Positions 1-16,100 of a DNA stretch of 64,000 bases are shown one piece after another (the stretch's first letter is position 1; each line of letters starts with the position of its first letter). The notes under the pieces are model-generated. The model was given only the letters and a program-made list of their open reading frames with translations, had not been told where the DNA came from and searched no databases. Origin of the DNA: Adiantum capillus-veneris (lineage: Eukaryota; Streptophyta; Polypodiopsida; Polypodiales; Pteridaceae); NCBI GenBank assembly GCA_014529385.2, contig CM043944.1, forward strand, positions 84,865,884 to 84,929,883. Direction: 5' to 3'. The position numbers and the translations under genes are program-made.

Positions 1-2070
1 CAATCTTCCGTTACTGCTGCAGTTTTTGTTGTAATCCCAAGGAAAGAATCTCTTACCTGCCACCATCCAAGAACACAAGCACGTCAGTACTAGCATTACT
101 TAGGAAAACAGGTGTCAATGACCCCTTCCCCTTGTTATCGGTATCCAAAATTAAAAAAGAAACTAACATCCTAGCAGAGATTTTAAAAAAAATTAAAAGA
201 AAAAGGTAAAATTTTGTGCAGCATTTCCTCTGTAAAATGGACAATTTCTCAAAAATCCATTCGATGCCATCTCTGTTGAGACCCTCACATGAGGTTTAAG
301 GCTTCTAGCAACCAATCCAAAGTTAAATTATTAAAAAGTAGTAAATGCGTTATTTTCATGTCAAAAACCATCAAGCTAAGCCTCAATTCAAACTGATAAA
401 GTTAACCATTACACATAGTAAGTGTAACCAGTCAATATGTTTTTTTAAGTTGTTTACTGAGGCTCAGTTTTCCAAACCCCAATCATCCCAATTCACAAGA
501 ATGCCTTGCAAACATTTCATCAGTACCAATATGCAGTCAATATGTTTTTTCAAGTTGTTTACTGAGGCTCGGTTTTCCAAATCCCAATCATCCCAATTCA
601 TAAGAATGGCCTGCAAACATTTCATCAATATCAATATGCCATAAATATCATCATGACTTGGCTTTAATTATATACCGATATCAATAACAAAGCCACAAAC
701 CAATACTTTACCATATATATTATCAAAAGAGACATGTATGTGGATCCAAACAACCACCCAAAAGCTAGCCTCTTTCCACCTTAAGAAAATCTAGCTTTTG
801 GAATAGTTAAACATTACCAATTTGTTGTTGAGATCCCAACTTGCAATCTATGTAATTAAAATGAATTTAAAATGAATGTACAGCTTTATATAGGTTTTAG
901 AGCTCAGCCATAAAAGAGACCATCAGAAAGTTCAACCGAAAAATCTTCATGAGTCATAACAATGCCTTCCTGCACTCTGGATCTGCTTCTTTCATATACT
1001 CAAGAATAGGACATGCGTATAGGATGGTCCTCTCGATAACCATCACTCATATAGAATCCACATGTTGAACGTGCGATCGTCCTCATTATTTTAAGGTTAA
1101 TAAAAATTCAAAATTTTGGCAGCATTTCCTTTGTATATGCTCAATCATTTCAAAAAATCCAGTCAATGTCATCTCCCATGAGACCCTCACATGAGGTTGT
1201 ATGCAAAACAGAACTATCACTCATTTCCACAGCCAAAGGTTGTTTTTTCTTTTTGTTTTATCCAGCCTTGATACATTCACGTCAATGAATTAGTCTGGTT
1301 TACCACCCGATCTCTATATGAATTGCATGACATGAGAAAAAACCACATTGATCATTAAGTTCCAGCTAATTAGTTGTCCAAACACTCCTCTTGTACACTT
1401 TCTCCAAATCTTGAGCAGACAAAGTAATGTTTAAAGAAACTCTAAGCACGTACTAACTGGGTACAGAAGGCCAAGGACTTCATGTCCCAACAACCTAGTA
1501 ATAACAATATGCAACCTGATAGAAACGGTCGGCAAGTTGAAAAGCGAACTCACATCAATGAATAGAAAATCTAGAAACTTCAAATTATGCTATGTAAAAA
1601 ACCTAGAAATGGACACTACTACTTGCAGTTTTCAAATGTTTTTCTTTTAGACAACTTATTACTTATCAAAAACCCAAAATATACTAAGTAGGTGCAATTG
1701 CACCTACTTGTATGTCGATATTTTTCCTCTCCGAAATAGACAAGGTTTAGTTGAAAAACGTTGGATGTCGATTGCCCCCGTAGGCGTACAATCTGTCCAT
1801 CTTGTTGTGTGTTTGAGAGGCGATGAAAGCCAACATGGAGAAGGAATCAACTGGCACAAGCCATGCTGCCATGTTGTGTGACAAATTGCCAAAAACGTCA
1901 TGGGCATGTGAGGCAGATTGCATAAGGTCCAATGCTTCGCAACTAGAGCGCCATAGTCTATCTATCATGAGCAGTAACCCGCAGCAGAGCAATAGCTAAA
2001 CAGGAGATTCACCGAGGTATCGTCAAAAGTGTCTGCACTTGAGTAACTTTGCAGGAGAGCTCCATGCAAA
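1..2070. other. Non-genic, AT-rich stretch
   Basis: No reading frame here shows a recognisable domain. The same sequence recurs at 34,613-36,660 with scattered substitutions and small indels. Short open frames differ between copies without sign of codon constraint. The only internal structure is the 105-bp tandem repeat listed separately. Confidence 0.6.
431..640. repeat. Two-copy 105-bp tandem repeat
   Basis: The segment beginning GTCAATATGTTTTTT at 431 recurs at 536, giving two adjacent imperfect units of about 105 bp that both run through GTTTACTGAGGCTC and end near ATCAATATGCC. The A2 copy (35,044 and 35,139) has the same duplication, but its first unit is about 10 bp shorter. The tandem event therefore predates the A1/A2 duplication. 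Confidence 0.85.
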
Positions 2071-2071
2071 T

Positions 2072-3301
<1,230 letters not shown>

Positions 3302-3394
<93 letters not shown>

Positions 3395-3418
3395 ATATTT
3401 ATTTATTTATTTATTTAC
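3302..3418. repeat. Compound microsatellite (CT)n(AC)n(TA)n(TTTA)n
   Basis: Four consecutive simple repeats: CT to about 3,346, AC to about 3,380, TA to about 3,393, then TTTA units. The A2 copy (37,900-37,985) has fewer AC units and irregular TTTA units. Confidence 0.95.
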
Positions 3419-4210
3419 ATGGGAGCTCAAGAGACAATTTTTATGTTCAAGATCCATGATATGGATGAAAATCCAAGCATTAGAGTTCTTCTTCTTCTTC
3501 TCTATTATTCTAGCTATACTAAAAGCTTGCTCATGGAGTAAGAATATACAAAATACTACTTCTGTGCTTACTTTTTTCACCCTCATCTACCTCCATCCCC
3601 GTAGTTCATTCTCCTAGCTGGGGTGCTTAGGGTCTAGAAAGGAGGCTTACACCATTGAATCATGAATCTCATCATCTTCTTGGTTCACAAAAATCTCCAC
3701 AAGAGCACAAACTTGTATTGTTATCAAAGGTCCCATTGAGAAAATCATAATACAAAGTCCTTTTGCAGGGGGGACCGACTCCAAGAAAATCCAATCCTCA
3801 ACTAGTTCTTAATCCACTTCTTCATTGGAATAGAAAGTTCATATCAAGCCACTATAGTAGATGGTGTTCAAATATCTTAGAATTAGTGGATGAGGTGTCT
3901 AAAGTAATCTACTCAGGTAGGATTAGACCCTTGGGTGTAGACCCTAGTTCTAGAGGGCTAGAAGATGTTATATATTTTGATCCTATATCCAACCCAGCCA
4001 TAGTCCAGAGGAATCTAGTATAGGGTTGTTTCACTCTTGTACATAGTAGGACCTTCATGTATTGTATCAACTCTTGTACCCACTACGGTTTTCATGGGTA
4101 TGCTATAAGTTGTTTTGTTTATGGTTTGAAATTTGTCTTCATTTAGTGTGTGAAATGTTTGAGTATGAGATGAATTTGAAAGCTTAAACAAGATAGACCC
4201 TCATTTAGTA
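3419..4210. other. No gene seen
   Basis: Repeated in A2 (37,986-38,788). The open frames have no recognisable domain and no support from the pattern of change between copies. Confidence 0.5.
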
Positions 4211-4868
4211 ATAAATTCCACTATTTGATCTTAGGGTAATACTCGCACAAACAGAATTTACATAGTTACGCAAGAAAAGAAACTATCACTAAAGCTAGTC
4301 CAACTCTCCATCTTCAAGGGAGAAGGACCCAACCTCGAGCGTGATGCTGAATCATGGCTGGATGCCATGGATGACTACTTTCTTGCAGTAGTAGGGATTT
4401 CTCAGGAGAATCAAGAAATTCTAGGTATGTTCCTCCTCAGTGGAGATGCTAAACTCTGGCGAAAACAACATTGTAGAGACAATACCACCGGTAACCCATC
4501 TTGGGGGAAGATGAAGCAGGCAACTAAAGAATGTTATCTCCCTCTTGCACATCACGCTATTAAGATGAATGAATTCTTTGGCTTACGCCAATCAGGGCTC
4601 TCACTGGAGGAGTACTACACCAAATTTGTGTCCTAACATGGATATGCTCCTCAGATGACAATGGAGCAGTAGATTCTGCATTTTTGTGAAGGTTTCAACA
4701 AACCCTTCAGTTCAGGCTGTTGGGTGCATTTTTGACACCCCATTTTTTGTAAATTTGTACATATAGACATGAAGCTTGATGTCAAAAGGGTGTGTGGACT
4801 TTGGTTTGATGTACATGCATGGAAAGTCACTAGCATAGCGCCAGCTGTTGAATTATTATATGTGTCCA
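4211..4868 (+). pseudogene. Retrotransposon gag fragment, in A1 only
   Basis: Reading from about 4,284 gives a gag-capsid-like stretch: FKGEGPNLE, then ESWLDAMDDYF, GDAKLW, SWGKMKQA and LSLEEYYTKF. This resembles the N-terminal capsid region of plant Ty3/gypsy gag. The frame hits TAA at 4,634-4,636 and TAG at about 4,670. The same frame continues recognisably beyond both (YAPQMTMEQ, then ILHFCEGFNKPF), so these are nonsense mutations, each one C-to-T step from CAA or CAG. No other pol domain is attached. The whole segment is missing from A2, where flanking sequence joins directly near 38,788. It is either an insertion into A1 or a deletion from A2; no clear target duplication was seen. Confidence 0.75.
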
Positions 4869-5590
4869 TTAGTGAGTTTTCTGAAGTGAGACGTCATCTA
4901 TATAAGTATAACTGATGTACAAACTTAGAAAAGTTCAGCCAAAGTCCAAAAATTTGCAGTTTTTAGCTTGTTGTTCCTCCTTTATGTTTTTTGATGCAGT
5001 TTTTGTCCTCACCTTGCCTTCTCTACATGTAGTCGTACGGGGACCACTCTATGTTCGCATCAATTTTGCATGTAGCGGTGTATAGATTCAATTTTGTTCA
5101 TCTTCATCTTTCTTGCCATTCATTTTTCAATCTTTCTTCCACGCTTTAAAGTGACCAATTCGAGTTGTTCTCTTCAAGTTACGACTAGTTCTCTACAGGG
5201 TTATGGCTATGGCGGCAGCCTAGTGGCAAATTATGTGTAGACAGATTGGGAGGGCATACATCTATGAATTAAGGAGTTGATGTTGAAGTTATGGATTTGT
5301 GATGTTCAATTTTGAAAGGGGACGCCCTTGTCTTCATATACATTGGTCGGCGTGTGCTCTAAATCGGTGCTTTGACAGGGTTTTGCACATATGTGCTTTG
5401 GTCCTTTGGGTGGGCGTGTGCTTGTAAATTCCCAAGGCAGCATAGGGCTTTTGGTTGGGGTTTACTAAGAGTGTTTCTGGTATACATTTCCGTGCTAAGG
5501 TTGAATTTTGAACGCTCTTGGGATATATAGCTATAGAGGCGTCCCACTTTTTCTTTTGTCCAACAGTGTTTTGGTGCCCACCACTCAGGA
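4869..5590. other. No gene seen; upstream flank of gypsy relic
   Basis: Repeated in A2 (38,790-39,525). It may include a 5' untranslated region or the remains of an LTR of the following gypsy relic, but no LTR pair, primer-binding site or TG...CA ends could be identified. Confidence 0.4.
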
Positions 5591-5599
5591 ATTGCTTCA

Positions 5600-7735
5600 A
5601 GCTACCTTCGATTTATAGGTTTTGGAAGACATGGTGCTTAGTTTTCTAGAGTTTACTGAGAAATAAACTAAAACTGCCAAAGGTTTCATTGAGCGAATGG
5701 AGTATGCTTGCCTTCTTGCTGACAAGCAAGACCTAGTGTTGGTGATGCAAATTTCTACTTCTATTTGAATGGAGATGCTAGGGAATGGTTGGAAGGCTAC
5801 AAAAAGGAGCAACAATCAGCCCAACCTCCTCAATTTCTGACTTATGAAATGGTAAGACATGCTTTTCTTACACATTTTCAACATGTGGAAGACCCACAAA
5901 AGGTATGGCGGTCTATTCAAGGCTTGGTACAGGGTGAAGGCCAGACTATAGAACACTTTGGGAAGGCATTCAATGCATTATGAACAAAGTGGTGTACATC
6001 TTTTGGGGGTGAAATTCCTCCATCCATATTGAAGAATGATAGGTTCTTTGCAAGCTTGAGGAGTAGTTTACGCTTGAAGGTGGAGCTTAAGCAACCAAGG
6101 ACCTTTGAGGAGGTAGTTGAAATTGCAAAGAATAAAGAGAGGAAAGTAGAGCCTCTTCATCAACTTGGAATCAATGTTGAGTCAAAGGTTGAAGTGAAAG
6201 TTGTAGAGCAACCAAGGGTCCTCATTAGGGAGCTAGGTTATGATCAACAAGCTTCTCATGATGTGAATGCTTTTCGCAAAGAGATGCAAGAGGTTGTAGG
6301 TCTTATGAAGAATCTTAGTGTGCATATGATGGGAGGTGGAAGAGGTCAAAGCTATGGATATGGTCGTGGCTATGGAAGCAATGAGGGGTTACAGGTGGTA
6401 GAGGAAGAGGCATGGCTGGAAGAGGGAATATATTTCAGTGTAATAATTGTGGCGAATGGGGTCATAAAAGCCCTCAATGTGATAAGACAAAGAGAGTGAG
6501 TGGTGACATGTTTCCTCTTCCTTCACAAATTCCTTCTTGAGCTAAAGATTATGGTATTGAGATTAAAGGGGAAGCAGGGCCAAGCCGTTTGACAACTGAA
6601 GAGAAGGGAAAAACAAAGGTGGTAAGCATAATTTGTTTGGAGAAGAAAGAGTATTATTTGAGAGGTATGGTCATGCCTATAGGTAAGAGGGTTACAAGAC
6701 ATCATGACAGGAGTGATGTAAGTCCCAGCCATAAAAGAGGGAAACAAGATGAAACAGGTACAGGTAAAGAGAAGAAGTAGAGAAAACCCAAGCAACATTA
6801 CAATGCATGCAACTTTCCTTTGGGAGAAGGGCAACCAAATTATAGTCCAAGGGCTGATTTGGTGAGTAGAAAGGCTGATGTTACCTTTGGGGAACTCATG
6901 AAGGTGTGTCCTAAGTTAAAGAGGCAATGGAAGTATGTAGTCAACCCCATGAAGAAGGAGCCTGCAAGGGGTCTGAGGGAGTCATGTCTTTGAATGAGCT
7001 ACCTGATATATGCCCTAGTATGGATGCATGGCATAAGAGGAAGTGCATTGGAGAGGCTTATATTGATGGAGGTGCACAGGTATGCGTCATTACTCAAGCT
7101 TGTGTATCAAAGTTGGGACTCAACATGGTGAAGAATTTAGGTGTTTTCATAAAGCTTGCCAGCCAATCACGAGTGAAGTGATTTGGAGTTATAAAGGACT
7201 TGGAGGTGTATGTATTTGATGTTAAAGTGCTTTGTCATGTTATGCCCGTGGGTATTGGTGCTTTCCCTCTCATCCTTGGAAGACCATGGTTACAGGCAAC
7301 CAAAGCTATATAGGATTGGAGACATGGTACCATCACTCTCTACAATAGAACGGGTGATAAGAAGAGGTTTTACATGGCTAGCAAGCAATCTTTGGATGCT
7401 TATTTTGATGAGCAAAGTGATGAAGAAGAGTATTCAAGTGAAGAAGAAAACAATGGGGATGATGGCAGTGAGGTGGAAGATAGTAGCGATAGTGATCTAG
7501 ATGTTTCCTCCTTATTTCTTGAAGAAGAGCATGATGAGAAACAATGATTTCTTGGCCTTATGGATAATGAGCATATCTCTGGTCCTTATGAGAAAATTAA
7601 AGAGCGGATGCAACCCAAACTTCAACCTAATGTCAAACGAGAGCCGATACAAGGTATGTTGTCTCCCGACTTGGATTTTCATGAGAAGGGTGAGTACCTA
7701 CATATGATACAACAATTTTCCAAAAGGCTAGTATA
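5600..7735 (+). pseudogene. Ty3/gypsy gag-protease relic (A1 copy)
   Basis: Several frames together give a gypsy gag and protease. The capsid part includes GFIERMEYACLLAD, NGDAREWLEGYKKEQ and HFQHVEDPQKVWRSIQG, and continues at 6,029-6,499. In another frame near 6,430 there is a complete CCHC zinc knuckle (C-x2-C-x4-H-x4-C, CNNCGEWGH...C) after a Gly/Arg-rich stretch. At about 7,060 a retropepsin-like YIDGGAQVCVIT appears, and near 7,270 ILGRPWL, the usual protease C-terminal motif. An acidic Glu/Asp/Ser-rich tail follows. Frameshifts occur near 5,755 and 6,380, and stops near 5,690 and 5,980. No RT, RNase H or integrase follows; the relic ends near the C-rich run and (CT)n tract at 7,770. 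The A2 copy is 39,530-41,660. Confidence 0.85.
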
Positions 7736-7785
7736 ATACTATGCAGGGCAAAGGGGTGCCCCATCGTCCCCCACCCCCCCCCCAC

Positions 7786-7790
<5 letters not shown>

Positions 7791-7881
<91 letters not shown>
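7791..7881. repeat. (TC)n microsatellite, 90 bp
   Basis: An uninterrupted TC dinucleotide tract preceded by a C-rich run. It forms the left edge of the LINE-type piece. The single A2 tract (41,717-41,800) corresponds to this tract and the one at 9,379 combined. Confidence 0.97.
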
Positions 7882-7883
<2 letters not shown>

Positions 7884-7884
<1 letters not shown>

Positions 7885-9322
7885 GCATCTACCAAAAAGT
7901 GATATGTCGATTACGTATGGGAGATGGAATTTCAGAATTTTTTTCAAGCACTATTGGTGTCAAACAAGGATGCCCACTTTCCCCAAGGGCCTCTTTGGGC
8001 TACTCATTGATGAATTGGAAGGCATGGTTCTTGACTTTATGCAGCAAGAAGGCATAGAAGAGGTTAAGATTGGAAATGCGGTGATCATGCTTTTGCTTCA
8101 TGCCGATGATGTAGTGCTCTTGGCACATACCTTAGAAGATGCACAAAAGCTTATGAGTGTCTTGGAACGCTTTTGCCTACATAGCGGGCTGATTGTGAAT
8201 GGATCCAAAACCAAGGTTATGCTTGTAAAGACCCTCAATGATGAAAATCCATGCATTGTATATAACAATGAGAAACTTGAAGTGGTAGATCACTTCAAGT
8301 ACCTTGGCCTTGAGGTTCCATCCAATCATAAATGGAAGGATTGTGCAATGCGTCGCTTGGAAGCCGGAAAGAGGGCCTATTATGCATTTGAGAACATGTG
8401 CAATGCAGGAGAGATCAAGTGTTGGGCTCTCAAAAAGTACCTCTTTGACACATTGGTGACACCGGTGCTTCTTTATGGAGTGGAGGTGTGGGGTGGAAGC
8501 ATCGGTAAGTCTACTTGGAAAGAGTTTGAGAATGTCCAAAAGCGTTTTCTCACCAACTTTCTCCAAGTCAAGACACAAACACCCTACATGCTCTTACTTC
8601 TTGAGTCCGGATTGCTTCCCATTGAGGTCTTGGGCATGCAAAGGGTTGTGGAGTACATGCGTAAGACACAACGTAGCCCTTTGCATCGACTTCCTAGAAT
8701 CGCATATGAAGCAAGTCAAATGGTTCAAAAGACATGCAAGAGCAAAATACTAAGTTCGGGGTGGATGCTTGATATCAAGAAATGGTTTGGAAGATGGGAT
8801 GCATGTCACTTGGTCAAGGATGCGTCGATCGACTCCCAAGTTAATGAGGCCTTCTTACAACGCCAATGTATCACGGCTTGGGAGAAATCCGGAGGTTCTC
8901 GCTTCAGCCATTACACCACACACGTTGCCCCAAACTACAAATCTCTCTTCTTCTCGGAACGAGGTAACCGAACCCATTCCTACATCCTTGAGCCCATCCC
9001 GTTGAGTGCGATCCGCACCATTGCCTCCATTCGTCTTAGCTCCCATTCTCTACGCTGCGAGATAGGACGTTGGGGCACTGGTGAGGAGTGTCATCGACTT
9101 TGCACCTTATGCCCTCGTCAAGTGCGAGAGAGTGAGTACCACACACTACTTGAGTGCTCAGCTTTTGACCACATTAGGTCCTCTTTTCCCCATATATTCA
9201 GCCATGATCTCTCCCTACATACCTTCCTCTCCCAACCACGATGTGGACTCTCTATTACGACGCTCATTTCAGCCATTTTTGAGCATCGAGAGTCACTTAT
9301 GAACTCCACTCACACCACGTGA
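7884..9322 (+). pseudogene. 5'-truncated LINE-type reverse transcriptase
   Basis: The fragment opens at the (TC)n edge with RT sequence. One frame reads [13 protein letters not shown], then FFSSTIGVKQGCPLSP. The next conserved part (LFGLLIDELEG) is in another frame, so a frameshift lies near 7,985. From there one frame of about 440 residues stays open to TGA at 9,322. It contains HADDVVLL, the RT catalytic box (usual form xADD), then SKTKVMLV, FKYLGLEV, and a C-terminal Cys/His cluster (CTLC...H-x4-C, near 9,095-9,155) like the zinc-binding region that closes many LINE pol proteins. Endonuclease and the early RT motifs are absent. The 3' end runs into another (TC)n tract at 9,379 rather than poly(A). 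It is missing from A2. Clade within LINEs is not assigned. Confidence 0.85.
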
Positions 9323-9375
9323 CATGTTCATTTGGTCCCATAGGTCATATTTGACCTCCCAGGACGATAATAGAA

Positions 9376-9378
<3 letters not shown>

Positions 9379-9427
<49 letters not shown>
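9379..9427. repeat. (TC)n microsatellite at 3' edge of LINE piece
   Basis: About 49 bp of TC dinucleotides. The sequence after it (CGTCTGCTGGTTCACC) matches what follows the single TC tract of A2 at 41,800, so the two A1 tracts bracket the extra LINE piece. Confidence 0.95.
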
Positions 9428-9431
<4 letters not shown>

Positions 9432-9717
9432 GTCTGCTGGTTCACCTTCCGGCTAGCCGCGTCTCGTCAACTTCACGGCACATGATTTTTATGTTACATT
9501 CGCTTCACCATCTGCAGCTCTGTGTAAAACGCCCAGTCAATCAATACCTTGCAAGGCGGCTTGCATCATTGAGCATCGTTGAAGTTACTGCATGTTCAAG
9601 AGCAGTGAAAGATGGGCAGGTTCAAGCACGTTCAAGAGGGCATAGATGTAAATGGGAGGAGCCGAGACCTCATCTTGAAGAGTTATTGATCAGGAACGAG
9701 ACCTCACCTCCAGGACG

Positions 9718-9975
<258 letters not shown>

Positions 9976-10018
9976 AGAGTTTTAACATTGTAGGAAACTA
10001 TCCCAAGAGAATCTTTCA

Positions 10019-10384
10019 ATGGAATCTATGAAAGTGGTCGTTATTTTTTGCTCTTTGAAGGGGTTTCTCTCTCTCCTCCAAGAGTGCATTAATTTTCTTG
10101 AGAGGCTCGTTTTTGCAAGGGAGGTAGAGGTTTTACTCTCCTTTGTTTGGAGGGTGGTTTACATACTAGTGATCTCAATCACCCTCACATTCATGCATCG
10201 GTTCATGCTCTCAATTGTTCTCTTTACTACTGAAGTAGGTAGTCTCCTTGACAATCAAACATATACATGCTATGGTCTAATCAGAAAATGTGTCCCCAAT
10301 TCTTATCTCTATAATCACTTGGCACTCATTAGGCATCAAGCACTGGACATGGTCAAATGGTTGCAAATCCAATTTAATACTTAA
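10019..10384 (+). other. 121-codon open frame of unknown meaning, kept in both copies
   Basis: An ATG-started frame gives [16 protein letters not shown]... to ...KWLQIQFNT. The A2 copy (42,365-42,730) has the same length and start. The differences I can see between the two proteins (for example Phe to Ser, Gly to His, Val to Ile) are amino-acid changing, so persistence of the frame may be chance over a short evolutionary time. The first half is hydrophobic and could span a membrane. No family is recognised. It begins about 45 bp after the GA/AAG tract. Confidence 0.15.
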
Positions 10385-10435
10385 CAGCAGTATGTGTCCA
10401 TGGGGTGCACATTAGCTTGCATAAATTAGTGTCCA

Positions 10436-12518
<2,083 letters not shown>

Positions 12519-12523
12519 TTTGC

Positions 12524-12798
12524 TGTAGACATGTAGTAGTGTTAGTGTGTATACGCGCTTCACCAGGGGCACTTTTCTCCCACTGGGTTTTTCCCCCTGG
12601 ACATCCGGTGTGAAAGGACACCTTATCTCTTAGGGTTTCATATAAGCTTTGTAGCTCTGAGTTTATATATTATTATTCCAATACAGAGAGAGAGACTACA
12701 GAGATCTTGTACACAAGCTCTGTGTCTTCTCCTTCTCCATCTTCTTCCTACTCTGAGTTGCTGTCTTCCTTCTGTTTCCTGTTTCATCATCTTCAACA
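12524..12798 (+). repeat. 5' LTR, 275 bp
   Basis: It starts TGTAGACATG and ends CATCTTCAACA, with the short TG...CA ends typical of LTRs. GAGTTTATATATTATTATTCC at about 12,659-12,678 supplies a likely TATA box for the element. The CT-rich 3' part (TCTTCTCCTTCTCC) would lie in the transcribed R/U5 region. Confidence 0.96.
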
Positions 12799-12800
12799 AT

Positions 12801-12812
12801 TGGTATCAGAGC
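12801..12812 (+). promoter_or_regulatory. Primer-binding site for initiator methionine tRNA
   Basis: TGGTATCAGAGC begins 2 bp after the 5' LTR. It is the standard complement of the 3' end of plant initiator Met-tRNA used by most plant copia elements to prime minus-strand DNA. Confidence 0.93.
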
Positions 12813-13197
12813 GAGGTGATTTCCAGAGCCTCTACTTGCGTTTTCGCGTCCGCGCGTGCAATCGCAGTTTTCAGGCAGTTTTCAGAAAATTTGTTCGTGG
12901 GAGCATCCTCGACGTTCCGGGAGTATTCTGAGCAGGTGACCTGCGGTTTTACCCCCCTTTCGAAGCCGTTCGAGCCCTCAGAATTTTGTTTTGAGCAGCG
13001 TAGCAGAAGTTACTTTTCGGAGGCGTTTAGATCAAGAGGGTGTGCTTTTTGACAGATTTTCTTCAGGTAAACAGTTCTTTTGGGAAGCAGCTTGTCTTAG
13101 CTTTGTGCTGAGATTTTGTGTAGAGTTTTGCTTGGATTGGAGAGGAGATTTGTGAATCTCTTGGAGGTTCTTTTGCTCTCTTGTGTGCATCTACACT

Positions 13198-16100
13198 ATG
13201 GCTCAATCTACGGAGAAAGAGATTTTTGGTGCGTTTACATCCGAAGACAAATTGGATGGTACCAACTATTCTCTTTGGTCTTTTATGGCCAAAAATGTTT
13301 TGGTTGGTAAAGGATTGTGGGATTATGTATCTGGAGATGAAGTTCGTCCAGGTAGCATTGCACCTGCCACGCCTGGTCGTGGTGCAGTTTTTGGTGCAGG
13401 ACCCTCACAAGTCACTCCAGAGCAAAAGAGATGGGATACTAAAGATGCACAGGCTATGGCTGTGATTGCCTTAACCATAAAGAGGACAATCACACCACAT
13501 ATCAGATCTTGCAAAACTTCTGAGGATGCTTGGAACACTCTGCAAGCTATGTTTGGAGGAAGAAACGCTGCCAGAATAGAGTTTTTGAAGAAACAACTTG
13601 ACAAAATACAGATGGACTAAGGTGACGATATTGTCGAGCATCTTACAAAAATCAGGGATCTTAAAGAGCAATTGCTTAGCATTGATGAAGTGATTCCAGA
13701 GAAGGACTTGGTTTCCAAAACACTCAATTCACTACCACCATCTTATTTGACTTTTCAGACTTCTTTGACTCTGTTTTTGCGAGCTAATCCTGACCCTCTT
13801 CATTTTGAAGAGTTAGTGGCTTTGCTATTGCAGGAGGATCAATCACGTAAGAACAAGTCTTTACAAGTGGATGGTATGGATCATTCTCTTGTTGTACAGA
13901 ACAAAAACAGGGGTAAAGAGAGTGCTCATTACTCCAAGTCTAGTGCAGGACAATCTTCAGAGAAGTCTAAAGGTGATTCCGACAAGTCCAAGAAGAAAGG
14001 TAAATGTCACTACTGCAAGAAACCTGGTCACTACATTAGTGAGTGTAAAAAGCGAATTGCTAAAGAAAAGAAGAAAGAGTCAAGTTTGGTTGTTTCAGCT
14101 TCTGGTGATTCTTCTACAGCTAAAGAAGAGTCTGCAAACTTTGTGCAGGATTCTTATGCTTTTGTAGTATGTTCAAATTTTTCTGCTTACAGTGTTGACA
14201 AGACACAAATGATTTGGTACTTTGATAGTGGTGCATCCAGGCATATTACTTCAAGGAAGGATTTGTTTTGTTCATTGGATGCAGCTCCAGCAGGAAAGAA
14301 GGTGACATGTGCAAATAATGCTTCTTATCCAATCAAAGGCGTTGGTAAGATTTTGATTACCATTTCAGATGGTTCAGATTTATGCTTGCCAGATGTCTTA
14401 TATGTTCCAGGGATCAAGAAGAATTTGTTGTCTGTATCCTCTCTTGCAAAAAATGGTCTTCGGGTCATTTTTGAGGATGACAGATGTGTTGTACGAGATC
14501 GAGAGAATGGTTATTCTCTTATCACTACAGGTACGCTGGAAAATGGACTATTTGTGCTAGATCGTTATGAAAAGCAGATTCAGGTATGTATTGCAGAAAC
14601 AAAGACTCAGGCCATACAGGATGCTGAGTTGTGGCATGCTAGATTTGGGCATGTTGGTTATGGCAGTTTGATGACTTTACAACGTCATAATATGGTGCAT
14701 GATTTGTCTTTATTGGAGATGCCACCAAGACATGTATGTGAAGGTTGCGTTCTTGGAAAGATGCACAGATTTGCATTTTCGCAGGATGGTTCAGTTAGAG
14801 CGACACGAAAGTTGCACCTTGTACACAGTGATGTATGTGGTCCTATGAGGACGCCATCTTTGGGAAACAGCCTTTATTTTGTGACCTTCATTGATGACTT
14901 TTCCAGGTTTTGTTGGGTGTATCCACTCAAAGCAAAGTCAGATGTGTTTGCAGTTTTTCAAAATTATGTCGCCATGGTTGAAAATGAAACAGGTTGCAAA
15001 GTACGGACTCTTCGTACCCATCGAGGAGGTGAATACATGTCAGGTGCATTTAAGGATTTTTTGGGAAAGAAAGGCATTAAACACCAATGCACTATGCCAT
15101 ACACACCACAACAGAATGGTGTTGCAGAAAGGAAGAACAGGTCTTTAATGGAGACGGCTAGATGTATGATCAAGGCTAAGAGTTTGCCTCATAAACTATG
15201 GATGGAGGCAGTTGCTTGTGCAGCACATGTTTTGAACAGGTGTCCTACTCGTGCCTTGAAGACCATTACTGCATATGAAGCTTGGTATGACAAAAAACCT
15301 TTAGTCAGTTATCTTCGTGTTTTTGGTTGTCTTGCTTATGCTCACATCCCTCAGCAGTTACGTGGGAAGCTTGATGATAAGGCAATCAAATGTATATTTG
15401 TGGGGTACAGTAGTGGAAGTAAAGGTTATATACTTTACAATCCTGCTACAAACAAGATTTTTGAAAGTCGTGATGTAATTTTTGCAGAAACTACTGCTCA
15501 ACCTATGGTTGCTTTTGATGTACCTCATATGCAGACACATGATGTATTTGAAGGTTTGCTTCCTTCTTTTGTGGAGAATCAAGAATCACAACAGGTTGAT
15601 AATCTTGATCAATCTTTTGATCAGCATGTGACACCTCATGATGTAGAGGAAATTGTGCGTGAAGAGCAAGAAGTTCTCAGGGAAGAAAGAACCTTGCCTA
15701 AATGGGTTCAGAAAACTTTGCAGGATAGCAAGTTGGATGCACCGTTGCCACGAAAAACACGTGCTGGTACTACTTTTGGCAGAGAGCAAGTAGAGTTGGC
15801 TTGCTTTAGCACTCTTTGTGATGCAGATGAGCCTGATTCATTTGAACAAGCTTTAGAGTGTGTTCAGTGGAAAGATGCTATGCAGCAAGAAATTGATTCT
15901 ATTCATAAGAATCATACATGGGATCTAGTGGACTTGCCTACAGGTAAAAATCCTATTGGTACAAAGTGGGTTTTTAAGGTAAAAAGGAAACAAGATGGTA
16001 CTGTTGACAGGTACAAAGCAAGGCTTGTGGCAAAAGGCTATGCGCAACAGAAAGGCATAGATTATGATAAAACCTTTGCTCCTACTTCTCGTGCGTCCAC

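Noticed and set aside
345-644. 99-codon frame at the window start
   Set aside because: It is made by the 105-bp tandem duplication; its A2 counterpart has a 10-bp deletion that breaks the frame.
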